From contig CAYMKU010000001.1 in assembly GCA_964391015.1 (NCBI GenBank), positions 1 through 64,000 on the forward strand: 64,000 bases of DNA, given 5' to 3'. This document shows positions 7,418-17,292 of the stretch, piece by piece. The notes under the pieces were generated by a model. It worked only from the letters and a program-made list of their open reading frames with translations, did no database searches and was not told the origin of the DNA. Every line of letters starts with the position of its first letter. The stretch's first letter is position 1. The DNA is from XYD12-FULL-36-8 sp964391015. GTDB lineage: Bacteria; Bacteroidota; Ignavibacteria; Ignavibacteriales; Ignavibacteriaceae. The translations under genes and the position numbers were made by a program.

Positions 7418-10225
7418 TCAGTTTTTCTGTTCAGGCTTTAGAGCTACCTCAACATAATTTTCCTTATTAAAATATTTTTCAACACACTCTTTAATGATTT
7501 CCGGATTTAATCGGTCAATTCTTTCAGCATACTCATAAAAATCATCAAGGTCATAATTGTACAAGTAGAATGTCCATAACCTATTTACCCAGAAATTATT
7601 TTCCTTCAGATTTACTTCCCATTCTCTGCGTTGAGTCTCTTTCACTTTGAGAAGGTATGACTCATCCAACGGAAAAGATTTCATGCTGTCTATTTGATCA
7701 AAAACAGTTTTTACCAGTTCATCTATTCTATTCGGATCACATCCGAATGATATTGATGCCATGTATTTTTCAACTGGATACTTTTGAAGCATTTGATTTA
7801 CGCTGATGCCGTAAGTCCCGCTCATCTCTTCTCTAATTACTTCTCTCAGCTTAATATTCATTGCATCTACCATTGCAGTAAATTTGTGAACTTCCCACGG
7901 AGTCCAATCAAGGTTTCCAGTAAATATTAAATTAACAATGCTTTTATTTTCAATTCCCTTTCGAACCTCTTTATGTATAATTCCTGTAGGAGGAATTATT
8001 CTTACATCTCTCCATTTTTCATGTCGATTGATCGAGGGCAAATTCCCAAGATATTTTTGAATAAATGGTTTTACCGAATCCACATCAAACGAACCAACAA
8101 AAATAAATGTGAAGTCTGAGGCATCTGCAAAACGATCTTTATAAATTTTATAGGATCTTTCCGGATCTAGTTTGTTTAGAGTTTCTAAGGTCCATGGCAT
8201 TCTTCTGGGGTGATACTGAGTGATGATAGAATTAACTGTATCTTTAAAGGCAGATTCGGGATCTTTATCTTTATTTTTAAGAAAGTTCTCCAACTTGGTT
8301 TTGTATGAAAGAAAAGCATTACTGTCAAGCCGCGGCGAAACAAAATTCAGATAGATTAACTGAAACATTGTTTCAATATCTTTTGTAGAAACAGAACCGC
8401 TTAATCCTTCAGCTAATTCACCGATAAAAGGAGAAACATTTACAATTTTACCTTTCAAATATTTTTGCAGTTCAATAAGATTCATCTTGCCGACACCGCT
8501 TTGTGTAACAATAGATACAGCAGTTGAGGCAGGAATATAATCCGTATTCTCAACCAATGAACTTCCCCCCTCACTAAATGCCCTAAATAAAATTTCATCT
8601 TTCTTAAAGTCCGTTGGCTTAAGAATTACTCTGACGCCATTTGCCAATTTAAGTTCTGTTATTCCTAACTCTTCGATTTTATTTTCATCAACAATATCTG
8701 CAGAGTTTAGCTTTGAATCAATAAGGGGAGAATCATTTAACTCATCTTTGTAAGCGGTGATCTGACTTTTTTTAACATCAGCAATTGTCTTTTTCAAATC
8801 ATTTTCATTCGGAAGCTTTATGTTTTCTTTTTCCGGTGCTGATACAAGCACAACATAATTTCTATCGGAAATTAAAGAGCTTGACAACTGATTTATTTCT
8901 GTAAGTGAAATTTCAGGCATCAATAATTTTGAAAGGTCATATTCGAACGATATACCGGCAATTGGATTTGCATTAAGAAAATGCGATGTATATTGATTAA
9001 CAAACACATTGGAATTGGTGCTTTCACGCTCACTGAACCTTTTTTCCATTCCTCTCAACATTTCTGATTTTTGTCTATTAAGTTCAGCCAAAGTAAATCC
9101 TGTTTGGCGAACTCTTTCCGCTTCAGTCAGTAAAGAATTCAAAGCTATTAATATTGAATCTTCTTTGGGAACTGCCGCAAGCACATAAAAGTTTTTACTT
9201 CGTATAAAGTTACCTTTGCCTGAATAAGCATAAAGAAATGGCGGTTCGGGTTTCTGAGTCAATTCTGAAAGTCTGTTGTTAAGCATTCCATTGTACAAGT
9301 TTTCTATTAGAGTTTGTCTGTAATCTTCTGTAGTTTCAGTTTTTGAAACAGGAAATTTATAATATAGACTAATTGAAGTTTGAGGTAATTCTGCATCAGA
9401 GTTTATTGAAAATAAAACTTCATTATGGTCTGGAATTGGGTATATAATTCGCTCTTTTGGATTGTTGGATTTTGGTATTTCAGAAAAGATACTTTTAACT
9501 TTTTCTTCCAGCCAATTTTTATCAATATCGCCAACCGCAACCACTGCCATTAAATCGGGACGATACCAATCTTTGTAATATTTCTTGAGCGTCTCGTGCT
9601 TAAATGATTCGATAGTTGATTTTTCACCGATTGTTAACCGCTCTGCATATCTCGAATTCTTGAATATCACTGGCGCTTGCTTATCAAAAATTCTCGCATT
9701 TGCTCCTCTGCCAAGTCGCCACTCTTCGATTATAACTCCCCTTTCCTTCTCAATTTCAGTAGAATCAAAACTGACATTCGTAGCCCACTCTCTTAAAATT
9801 TGAATTCCTTTAGTTACCATTTCTAAACTATCAGATGGAACTTCAATCATATAAACTGTCTCATCAAAACTTGTGTAAGCATTTACATCTGCACCGAATC
9901 TCATTCCAATTGATTCTAAATAATTAATAATTTCATTCTTGGCAAAGTTTTTTGTGCCGTTGAATGCCATATGCTCAACAAAGTGCGCTAATCCTCGTTG
10001 GTTATCGTCTTCAAGAATTGACCCTGCATTTAAAACCAAACGAAGGAAAACACGTTTTTCAGGCTTTTTATTGTAACGTAAATAATAAGTTAATCCATTC
10101 CCCAATTTTCCAATAGAAATACTTGAATCAATAGGAAGCTTATCATCTAAGGATAAATTCTTTTGACTGAAGATACTTGTTATGGAGAGACAAAATGCCA
10201 AAACTATTATTTTGAGATAATTCAT
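7418..10225 (-). CDS. M16-family zinc metalloprotease (PqqL-like, two-domain)
   Basis: A 935-residue exported protease with an N-terminal signal peptide (LAFCLSITSIFSQ). The inverted zinc motif HxxEH (HFVEHMAFNG) lies near residue 82. The third ligand comes from the downstream Glu region (EKERGVIIEEWR, near 160). A second M16 homology half follows after residue 500 and, as usual, lacks the motif. The length fits PqqL-like single-chain periplasmic insulinase-type enzymes. It probably degrades peptides in the periplasm. It is divergent from gatB, with about 175 bases between them. Confidence 0.9.
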   Translation of the reverse strand: MNYLKIIVLAFCLSITSIFSQKNLSLDDKLPIDSSISIGKLGNGLTYYLRYNKKPEKRVFLRLVLNAGSILEDDNQRGLAHFVEHMAFNGTKNFAKNEIINYLESIGMRFGADVNAYTSFDETVYMIEVPSDSLEMVTKGIQILREWATNVSFDSTEIEKERGVIIEEWRLGRGANARIFDKQAPVIFKNSRYAERLTIGEKSTIESFKHETLKKYYKDWYRPDLMAVVAVGDIDKNWLEEKVKSIFSEIPKSNNPKERIIYPIPDHNEVLFSINSDAELPQTSISLYYKFPVSKTETTEDYRQTLIENLYNGMLNNRLSELTQKPEPPFLYAYSGKGNFIRSKNFYVLAAVPKEDSILIALNSLLTEAERVRQTGFTLAELNRQKSEMLRGMEKRFSERESTNSNVFVNQYTSHFLNANPIAGISFEYDLSKLLMPEISLTEINQLSSSLISDRNYVVLVSAPEKENIKLPNENDLKKTIADVKKSQITAYKDELNDSPLIDSKLNSADIVDENKIEELGITELKLANGVRVILKPTDFKKDEILFRAFSEGGSSLVENTDYIPASTAVSIVTQSGVGKMNLIELQKYLKGKIVNVSPFIGELAEGLSGSVSTKDIETMFQLIYLNFVSPRLDSNAFLSYKTKLENFLKNKDKDPESAFKDTVNSIITQYHPRRMPWTLETLNKLDPERSYKIYKDRFADASDFTFIFVGSFDVDSVKPFIQKYLGNLPSINRHEKWRDVRIIPPTGIIHKEVRKGIENKSIVNLIFTGNLDWTPWEVHKFTAMVDAMNIKLREVIREEMSGTYGISVNQMLQKYPVEKYMASISFGCDPNRIDELVKTVFDQIDSMKSFPLDESYLLKVKETQRREWEVNLKENNFWVNRLWTFYLYNYDLDDFYEYAERIDRLNPEIIKECVEKYFNKENYVEVALKPEQKN

Positions 10226-10384
10226 ATTTATTCTTTCTAATTAGTTTATGCAAATTTAATGAATGCTTTATAGGTTTGGAAATGGTGTAAAACTTACAAA
10301 TGTTGAAATTAAGTCTTTTCAATAGCAGAATGATCACTTGACTCAATACTCATATTTTACTTTCTCCATAAACCCCAACTTTTA

Positions 10385-10392
10385 TATATTTG
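10385..10392 (+). promoter_or_regulatory. candidate Bacteroidetes-type -7 box for gatB
   Basis: TATATTTG matches the TAnnTTTG box of Bacteroidetes primary-sigma promoters and lies 10 bases before the gatB ATG. Initiation about 6 bases further on would give a very short leader. No convincing -33 TTG was found at the right distance, so this is tentative. Confidence 0.35.
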
Positions 10393-10402
10393 ACCTTCGA
10401 AA

Positions 10403-11857
10403 ATGAATAGCAAATACGAAGCAGTAATTGGACTTGAGATACATGCTCAGTTATCAACAGAATCAAAAGCATTTTGCGGATGTTCAACAAAATTTGGCAA
10501 TGCTCCAAATACTAACATCTGTCCAGTTTGCTTAGGACATCCAGGTGTTTTACCTGTACTAAATAAAAAGGTAATCGAGCATACTGTTTTAATGGGATTG
10601 GCTACGAACTGCATAATAAATGAACAGTCTGTCTTCGCACGAAAAAATTATTTTTATCCTGATTTACCGAAAGGTTATCAAATATCACAATACGAAGAAC
10701 CAATTTGTGAATATGGATTTGTTAATATCAATTTGAAGGATGGAGCAAACAAGCGAATAAGGATCAAACGAATTCACATGGAAGAAGATGCTGGTAAATC
10801 TATTCATGATCGTGGTAATGAAACCTGTATTGATTTAAATCGTTGTGGTATTCCGTTAATTGAGATTGTAAGCGAACCGGATTTAAGCTCAGGAGAACAG
10901 GCGTCAGCATATCTTGCAAAAATTCACCAACTTGTTAGGTATCTCGAAATTTGTGATGGTAATATGGAAGAGGGTTCTTTTCGATGCGATGCAAATATTT
11001 CTATTCGTCCTAAAGATTCGAAGGAACTGGGAACAAAAACAGAAGTAAAGAATATGAATTCTTTCAAGAATGTTGAGAAAGCAATCAACATTGAAATTGA
11101 GAGACAAATTAATTTGGCTGAAGATGGTGAAAGCATAGTTCAGCAAACTTTACTGTGGAATGCGGATTCGAACGAAGTAATTCCAATGCGAACTAAAGAA
11201 GAAGCACAAGATTATCGTTATTTTCCAGAGCCAGATTTATTCCCAATTACAATTAGTTCAGATTGGAAAAAGGAAATTTCTGAATTGCTTCCCGAATTAC
11301 CTGATAGAAAGAAGGAAAGATTTATTAAAAAGTATAAACTACCAGATTATGACGCAAGTGTTCTAACTCAGTCAAAACAAATAGCAGATTATTATGAATC
11401 TGTTTTAGAAAATACTGATGATTTTAAATCGGCAAGCAACTGGATAATGGGTGATGTATTAAAAATCTTAAACGAAAAAAAGATTGAGATTGGAAATTTT
11501 TCAGTTTCGCCAAATAACTTGGGTTTGATGATAAATTTAATTAATGATGGAACGATTAGTGGTAAAATTGCAAAAGATATTTTCCCAATCATGGTTGAAG
11601 AAAAGAAAGAACCTCTTGAAATAATAAAAGAAAAAAATCTTTTCCAAATAACTGACAACTCGACATTACAGAAAATCGTTGATGAAATTATTTCACAAAA
11701 CACTTCGGAGCTGAGACAATACTTCGATGGAAAAGAAAAAGTGTTCGGTTTTTTTATCGGTCAGGTGATGAAAAAAACACAGGGCAAAGCAAATCCAAAA
11801 GCAGTAAATGAAATATTGAGTACGAAATTAAATCAATTAAAAGAAAATATAACATAA
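10403..11857 (+). CDS. gatB: Asp/Glu-tRNA amidotransferase subunit B (GatB)
   Basis: A 484-residue subunit of the GatCAB complex. The complex converts Glu-tRNA(Gln), and in some species Asp-tRNA(Asn), to the amidated form in the cytoplasm. GatB carries the kinase and tRNA-binding parts. Seen here are the signature GLEIHAQL at the N-terminus and the zinc-binding cysteines (CGCS and CPVC). The PDLPKGYQISQYEEP motif and the C-terminal YqeY-like tail (KTQGKANPKAVNEIL) are also present. GatA and GatC are not nearby. lepB follows 18 bases downstream and is probably co-transcribed. Confidence 0.97.
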   Translation: MNSKYEAVIGLEIHAQLSTESKAFCGCSTKFGNAPNTNICPVCLGHPGVLPVLNKKVIEHTVLMGLATNCIINEQSVFARKNYFYPDLPKGYQISQYEEPICEYGFVNINLKDGANKRIRIKRIHMEEDAGKSIHDRGNETCIDLNRCGIPLIEIVSEPDLSSGEQASAYLAKIHQLVRYLEICDGNMEEGSFRCDANISIRPKDSKELGTKTEVKNMNSFKNVEKAINIEIERQINLAEDGESIVQQTLLWNADSNEVIPMRTKEEAQDYRYFPEPDLFPITISSDWKKEISELLPELPDRKKERFIKKYKLPDYDASVLTQSKQIADYYESVLENTDDFKSASNWIMGDVLKILNEKKIEIGNFSVSPNNLGLMINLINDGTISGKIAKDIFPIMVEEKKEPLEIIKEKNLFQITDNSTLQKIVDEIISQNTSELRQYFDGKEKVFGFFIGQVMKKTQGKANPKAVNEILSTKLNQLKENIT

Positions 11858-11875
11858 AAATAATGGAGCTATAAA

Positions 11876-12811
11876 TTGTCATTTAAAAGTGGACTTAAAA
11901 AATTCTTAGGAATAAAAACTGAAGAAGAACTAAAGAGAAAAAAAACTTTCCCGGAAAAAGTTAAGGAGTTTTTTGAATCTCTGTTCTTTGCGGCACTTGC
12001 GGCACTGGTTATTATCACATTCATTATTCAAAACACCAGGATCCCAACCGGTTCAATGGAGGACACAATCCTTGTCGGCGATTTTGTTCTAGTAAACAAA
12101 TTTATCTACGGTGCTTCATCACCAAGATATATCCCATTTACCGAAATTCAGCTGCCTTATTTTCAGCTGCCAGCGCTAAAAGAACCAAAAGCAAAAGATA
12201 TAGTTGTTTTTGAATACCCAGGCGATAGAGATCAGTTAAGAGCAAACGAGCTTGGTGTTAATTATGTCAAACGCTGCATTGGAATGCCTGGTGATACAAT
12301 TCAAATTATTGACAAAGTAATTTTTGTAAACTCAAAAGAGTTTTGGATTCCTTCTCATATTAAATATTTAAATCCGTATGTAAGACCAAAAGAATATATT
12401 GAACCTCGAATTTTCCCAAAAGGGATGCCCTGGAATGAAGACAACTACGGACCTCTAATAATTCCAAAGAAAGGTTATACGCTTAAACTAAACATCGAAA
12501 ACGTTGAGCAATGGAGAACTATAATTGATCGAGAATATGGAAAACGAGTGGTAGATATTAGAGGAAATGTCGTAACAATCGAAGGTATCCCGGTTACTTC
12601 ATATACATTTAAAAAAGATTATTATTTTATGATGGGAGATAACCGTGATGACAGCTTAGACAGCCGTTTCTGGGGATTTGTATCAAGAGATATGGTAGTT
12701 GGTGAAGCTTTCATAACTCTTTTCTCCTGGGATAGAGAAATTCCTTTTAGTGATCTGTTTAGATTATTAGGTTCTGTTCGTCTTGATAGAGTATTGAAAC
12801 TTCTTTATTGA
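11876..12811 (+). CDS. lepB: signal peptidase I
   Basis: A 311-residue inner-membrane serine protease that removes signal peptides from exported proteins. One transmembrane helix (about residues 33-52) precedes the catalytic Ser60 in PTGSMEDT. The general-base lysine lies in the YVKRCIGMPGD box (about residue 139), and the MGDNRDDSLDSR motif is near 260. The region between the last two boxes is longer than in minimal signal peptidases. The start is a TTG at 11876, preceded by GGAG at 11865-11868; no upstream ATG is available. Confidence 0.95.
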   Translation: MSFKSGLKKFLGIKTEEELKRKKTFPEKVKEFFESLFFAALAALVIITFIIQNTRIPTGSMEDTILVGDFVLVNKFIYGASSPRYIPFTEIQLPYFQLPALKEPKAKDIVVFEYPGDRDQLRANELGVNYVKRCIGMPGDTIQIIDKVIFVNSKEFWIPSHIKYLNPYVRPKEYIEPRIFPKGMPWNEDNYGPLIIPKKGYTLKLNIENVEQWRTIIDREYGKRVVDIRGNVVTIEGIPVTSYTFKKDYYFMMGDNRDDSLDSRFWGFVSRDMVVGEAFITLFSWDREIPFSDLFRLLGSVRLDRVLKLLY

Positions 12812-12828
12812 TTTTTACCTCATATAAG

Positions 12829-14100
12829 ATGAATATCCTTAATATCGAATATGAAAAATATAAATTACAGAATGGGCTTGAAGTAATTCTGCATCAAAAC
12901 AAAAAGCTCCCCTTAGTTGCAGTAAACATTTGGTACAAAGTAGGTTCATCTTACGAAAAGAAAGGTAAAACAGGTCTTGCTCATCTGTTCGAGCACATGA
13001 TGTTTCAAGGTTCTAAAAATGCAGCAAAGGAAATGCACTTTCGACACATTCAAGAAGCGGGTGGAACACTGAACGGCTCGACTACTTTCGATAGAACAAA
13101 TTACTACGAAAAAGTTCCTTCTAACTCATTAGAGCTTGCGCTTTGGCTCGAATCTGATAGAATGGGTTTCTTACTCCCTGCTCTGACCATAGAAAAACTG
13201 GACAATCAAAAAGGAGTGGTTGCCAATGAAAGACTTGAGCGATACGAGAATCAACCATATGGATTAGCATGGGAAAAAATTCTTGCTGCACTATATCCTG
13301 AAGATCATCCCTACAGTTGGCCAACAATCGGATATTTAGAAGATATAAAAAACTATTCCTTAGACGACGTTTCGAATTTCTTCAAAAATTATTACTCGCC
13401 ATCAAATGCATGCTTAGTTGTAGCCGGAGATTTTGACTCAACTCATTGTAGGGAATTGATCGAAAAATATTTTAGCGAAATTCCTTCGGACGGTTTTATC
13501 TCCAAAATAGAATACGACATCCCTAAGTTGGAGAAAACGATTCAAGTAAAATATGAAGACAATGTTCAGCTTGAGAGAATTTATCTTGCCTGGCATTCTG
13601 ACAAAGCTTATGCTGAAGATGATGCTGTACTCGATACACTTGCTGATATATTAAGCGGTTCAAAAAATTCCCGCTTATACAAGAGCTTGGTTTTCGAAAA
13701 AGAGATAGCCCAAGATGTTTCTGTAATGCAAATTTCCGGTAGGTTAAGTGGAATATTAATGATTGTTGCAACAGCAAAACCGGGGAAAAATATTATCGAA
13801 ATAAAAAACGAAATTTTTAATGCACTTCACGAAATTCAAACTGAAAATGTTAGCAAACGCGAATTACAAAAATCTAAAAATGGAATTAAAACAAGCTTTA
13901 TTAATTCACTTCAACAGATTGATAATCTCGCTGACCATCTTAACAGTTACAATTATTTTCTTAATGAACCGAACTCTTTCCTAAAAGATTTAAATAGATA
14001 TGAGAAAATTGACCAGGAAGCCGTGAAGAGAACTGCAAATGATTACTTTTCAAAACCACACATTGAACTTACTGTTGTACCCCTTCAAAAAGGTTTATAA
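12829..14100 (+). CDS. M16-family zinc protease, catalytic subunit
   Basis: An M16B-type processing protease with the zinc motif HLFEHMMFQG near residue 57 and the downstream Glu segment (VVANERLERYE), so it has a complete active site. A TTG at 12808 overlaps the lepB stop and could extend it by seven residues. I prefer the ATG at 12829 (MNILNIEYEK), giving about 423 residues. No signal peptide is evident, so it may be cytoplasmic. The following gene overlaps it by one base (TAATG) and encodes a homologue without the metal site, as in heterodimeric M16 peptidases. Confidence 0.9.
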   Translation: MNILNIEYEKYKLQNGLEVILHQNKKLPLVAVNIWYKVGSSYEKKGKTGLAHLFEHMMFQGSKNAAKEMHFRHIQEAGGTLNGSTTFDRTNYYEKVPSNSLELALWLESDRMGFLLPALTIEKLDNQKGVVANERLERYENQPYGLAWEKILAALYPEDHPYSWPTIGYLEDIKNYSLDDVSNFFKNYYSPSNACLVVAGDFDSTHCRELIEKYFSEIPSDGFISKIEYDIPKLEKTIQVKYEDNVQLERIYLAWHSDKAYAEDDAVLDTLADILSGSKNSRLYKSLVFEKEIAQDVSVMQISGRLSGILMIVATAKPGKNIIEIKNEIFNALHEIQTENVSKRELQKSKNGIKTSFINSLQQIDNLADHLNSYNYFLNEPNSFLKDLNRYEKIDQEAVKRTANDYFSKPHIELTVVPLQKGL

Positions 14101-15467
14101 TGAACTTTGACCGTTCTAAAATCCCACAGTCAACTGAAGAAATAAAATTTACACTTCCTGAAATACAATCATTTTTACTTTCGAATGGATTAAATATTTT
14201 GTTCGTTCAGAGAGATTTTCTCCCAATTATCAGGATGAATTTAATAACTTATTGCGGCAGTATTTTCGATCCCATAGGAAAAAGCGGTCTTGCAAATTTA
14301 TTTTCAATGGTGATTGATGAAGGTGCAGGCGATTACAATTCTTTGGAACTCAGTGAGGAATTTGAAGTCTTGGGAAGCAGCTTTAATTCAAGCTGCAACC
14401 ATGATAATGTTGTGCTTTCAATACAATCGCTTTCCGAGCATTTCGACCGAACACTTGAGTTACTCAGCACAATCATTCTGAGACCACAATTTAATGATCC
14501 AGATTTTCATCGCGAAAAAAGAAAAGTCGAAGTAAAGTTATTGCAGCAAAAAGATGAACCTGAAGAATTGGCAGATCAAGCATTTGCTCATTTGATATAT
14601 GGGGGAAATAATTCTTACTCAGTTCCAATACTTGGTTATGAAAATAGTATTAATGAAATAAATATTAATGAGATTAGGAATTATTACAACAACAATTTCA
14701 CGCCAGAAAAATCATGTTTGATTGTTGTCGGAAATCTTTCTAAGGAAAAACTTATTGACCTTTTAGAAAAGTATTTAAATGACTGGAAGAATAAATCCAA
14801 AATGTTCGCTCCGAAGTTTGAACAATTGAAGAATAAAAAAATGATTTCGGTTTTGAATAAAGAAGGCGCTGTTCAAACTGAAATTAGAGTTGGTCATCAA
14901 TCATCAAAGCGAAATTCATCCGATTATTACCCCAAATTTTTGATGAATATGATTTTGGGTGGGCAGTTCACAAGCAGAATAAATTTAAATCTTAGAGAAC
15001 GGAAGGGATTTACTTATGGAGCTACATCCAGCTTTTCCTATTATAAAAATTCCGGAGAGTTTTGTGTATCAACTTCAGTCTCAACAGAAAACACTTACGC
15101 TACAGTCAAAGAAATTTTATTTGAATTGGAAAAAATAAAGCAAGGTGCAACAAAACAAGAGCTTGACTTTACAAGATCCTCGGTCATAAGAAAATTCCCC
15201 TCGCAGTTTGAATCTGATTGGCAGATAGCTTCAAACTTATCCTCACTCGCAATTCATAATTTGCCGTACGATTATTTTAACACCTACATTGATAAAATAA
15301 AAAATGTATCGGAAGAGGAAGTAAACCGCGCTGCGGTTGAAAATATTAAGTTGAAGGAATTATCAATTGTGCTTGTAGGCGATGAAAAGAAATTAATGGA
15401 TTTATTTACAGCATCTGAAATTGGAAAAGTTCAAATAATCAATTCAAAGGGAGAGATAATCAGCTAG
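14100..15467 (+). CDS. M16-family peptidase-like protein, non-catalytic partner
   Basis: A 455-residue M16 homologue. At the position of the zinc motif it reads SGLANLFSMVIDEGAG, so both histidines and the glutamate of HxxEH are absent. It keeps the C-terminal-half R-Y-type segment (NLRERKGFTYGATSSF) used for substrate binding in the inactive partners of mitochondrial and bacterial M16 heterodimers. The start overlaps the stop of the catalytic subunit by one base, implying translational coupling and probably a 1:1 complex. The substrate is unknown. Confidence 0.88.
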   Translation: MNFDRSKIPQSTEEIKFTLPEIQSFLLSNGLNILFVQRDFLPIIRMNLITYCGSIFDPIGKSGLANLFSMVIDEGAGDYNSLELSEEFEVLGSSFNSSCNHDNVVLSIQSLSEHFDRTLELLSTIILRPQFNDPDFHREKRKVEVKLLQQKDEPEELADQAFAHLIYGGNNSYSVPILGYENSINEININEIRNYYNNNFTPEKSCLIVVGNLSKEKLIDLLEKYLNDWKNKSKMFAPKFEQLKNKKMISVLNKEGAVQTEIRVGHQSSKRNSSDYYPKFLMNMILGGQFTSRINLNLRERKGFTYGATSSFSYYKNSGEFCVSTSVSTENTYATVKEILFELEKIKQGATKQELDFTRSSVIRKFPSQFESDWQIASNLSSLAIHNLPYDYFNTYIDKIKNVSEEEVNRAAVENIKLKELSIVLVGDEKKLMDLFTASEIGKVQIINSKGEIIS

Positions 15468-15470
15468 GAT

Positions 15471-16478
15471 TCATTTTTTGAACTCGCTTATCTGTTCAGA
15501 TTGCTTTACAAACTTATACCCGATTCGAGTCAACTTCATTAATTCATTAGTCAGAGACTTGTACGAATCTAATGAGAGAGCAACCCTGGTTATCTCATCT
15601 GCTTTTGCATTCCTAACAATTGAACTAAATCGCTCCTCCAAATTTGCTTGGTTGTTATCAATAAATTTTAATGAACCAGCTGTGAAAAAACAAATTTTCC
15701 TTTTATCGAATTCTTTTTTTAAGATTGAATAATTTTTTGATTCATAAATGTTAGAATTTTTATCAATCACATAAAATAAAGCATGTGGAAAAGCTACTAC
15801 AAGATTTTGTGCAATTAGCTTCAATCTTTTCTCGGAAAAATCGTCTTTTAATCTGAACTCCAAATCAACGATGTCGTTATTCAGCATGACGGCATAATCA
15901 AATCCATTTTCCCACAACCAATTTGAATAGATGGAATTGGACTTCGATGGCAGAAGCAAAGCCGACATATCCCGCGTTGTGTTAAGCATCAGAGAATCGT
16001 AATCAGCTTCTCTATTTTCTCGTCCGTAAATAAATAATGATGCCCTATTCTCTTTTCGCTGAATTTCTTTATCATATCGGAATTCAGCTTTTAGCTTAAT
16101 ATCATTAGCAGATAAGATTTGCGATAATGTTATTCCATTAATTTTTTTTTCTTCTGCAGCAATGGATAGATCATAATCCTCAAATTGTTTGGTTAACTCG
16201 CCTAAGATTTGTGCAATAGGCAAATCAGATGGAATGATAATTTTATACGTCAAAATATTTGTTTTATCATTTACAGCTTTTATCCATTCCTCTTTTATTG
16301 CAAAGCTGTAAAGTGACTCCTTAAATTTCTTATCAATTTCATTGCTGCTTAGTTCAGATTTACTATGTGCATTTTTCCCAGAATAAAAGAATGAGAGAGC
16401 TAAATGTACTATAAGCAGAATCACCGAAACTGAGAAGAGTATGATTAATAATTTTCTAAGATTGAGCTTAATATTCAT
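15471..16478 (-). CDS. membrane-anchored protein, possibly related to divergent polysaccharide deacetylases
   Basis: A 335-residue protein with one N-terminal transmembrane helix (about residues 10-31) and a periplasmic domain. No family is certain. The order of elements in the C-terminal half resembles the YibQ-like divergent polysaccharide deacetylase fold. That order is a strand (GFDYAVMLNND), a helix (SEKRLKLIAQNL), a segment with a Ser/Lys-rich loop, KICFFTAGS, then ITRVALSLDS and a final GYKFVKQSE. The acidic and histidine residues expected of an active deacetylase are not obvious. It converges on the M16 operon with 3 bases between stops. Confidence 0.4.
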   Translation of the reverse strand: MNIKLNLRKLLIILFSVSVILLIVHLALSFFYSGKNAHSKSELSSNEIDKKFKESLYSFAIKEEWIKAVNDKTNILTYKIIIPSDLPIAQILGELTKQFEDYDLSIAAEEKKINGITLSQILSANDIKLKAEFRYDKEIQRKENRASLFIYGRENREADYDSLMLNTTRDMSALLLPSKSNSIYSNWLWENGFDYAVMLNNDIVDLEFRLKDDFSEKRLKLIAQNLVVAFPHALFYVIDKNSNIYESKNYSILKKEFDKRKICFFTAGSLKFIDNNQANLEERFSSIVRNAKADEITRVALSLDSYKSLTNELMKLTRIGYKFVKQSEQISEFKK

Positions 16479-16498
16479 TTTGAAGATAGAGCAAAAAA

Positions 16499-17281
16499 TT
16501 ATTTGTGCTTAAAAATAGGTTTACGTTTTTCTAGAAAGGCATTAGTTCCCTCTTTAAAGTCTTCTGTTCCACAGCAAATTGCAAACAAGCTTGCTTCATA
16601 TTTTTGTCCTTCAGTATCGGAGACTTGGTCAACCGCATTGATTGCCTTTAATGCCATTCTTACCGCATGCTGTCCCTTAGTCGCAATTTTATGGGCCATT
16701 TCAATTGCTTTATTTAATAACTCAGCTTGAGGATACACGTGGTTAACAAGTCCAATACGAAATGCTTCGTTAGCATCTATTAAATCTCCAGTGAGAATTA
16801 TTTCAGCAGATCGTCCGGAATTTATTAATCTTGTTAATCTCTGAGTTCCTCCGTAGCCAGGAATTATCCCTAGGTTTACTTCCGGTTGACCAAACTTTGC
16901 ATTTTCAGATGCTAACCTAATATGACATGATAGAGCCAATTCACATCCACCTCCGAGTGCAAAGCCATTAACGGCAGCAATAACAGGCTTGTTCATGTTT
17001 TCGATTGAGAAAAATATCTCCTGACCTTTTTCGGAAAATGTTTTAGCCGAGATCATATCAAGCTGATTTATTTCGGAAATATCTGCACCAGCAACAAATG
17101 CTTTTTCACCGCTTCCTGTTAAAATTATAACACTGACCGAATCATCATTTCTAAGCATCACAAAAACTTCTTTAAGTTCATCCAATGTTAGCTCATTCAG
17201 TGCATTCAGCTTATCGGGGCGATTAACTTTTACGACTGCTACATTTTCTTTTTTCTCTACGATCAGATTTTGATAACTCAT
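16499..17281 (-). CDS. enoyl-CoA hydratase / crotonase family
   Basis: A 260-residue crotonase-fold enzyme that probably hydrates short-chain enoyl-CoA (3-hydroxybutyryl-CoA dehydratase type). The oxyanion-hole segments are clear: FVAGADISE near residue 63 and NGFALGGGCELAL near 103. Both catalytic glutamates are present (GGCELAL and GQPEVNLG), followed by GIIPGYGGTQRL. The length is normal. It begins 11 bases before the next upstream gene ends, but that gene is an outer-membrane protein, so a functional link is not obvious. No other beta-oxidation gene is adjacent. Confidence 0.9.
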   Translation of the reverse strand: MSYQNLIVEKKENVAVVKVNRPDKLNALNELTLDELKEVFVMLRNDDSVSVIILTGSGEKAFVAGADISEINQLDMISAKTFSEKGQEIFFSIENMNKPVIAAVNGFALGGGCELALSCHIRLASENAKFGQPEVNLGIIPGYGGTQRLTRLINSGRSAEIILTGDLIDANEAFRIGLVNHVYPQAELLNKAIEMAHKIATKGQHAVRMALKAINAVDQVSDTEGQKYEASLFAICCGTEDFKEGTNAFLEKRKPIFKHK

Positions 17282-17292
17282 TTTTCACTTTC

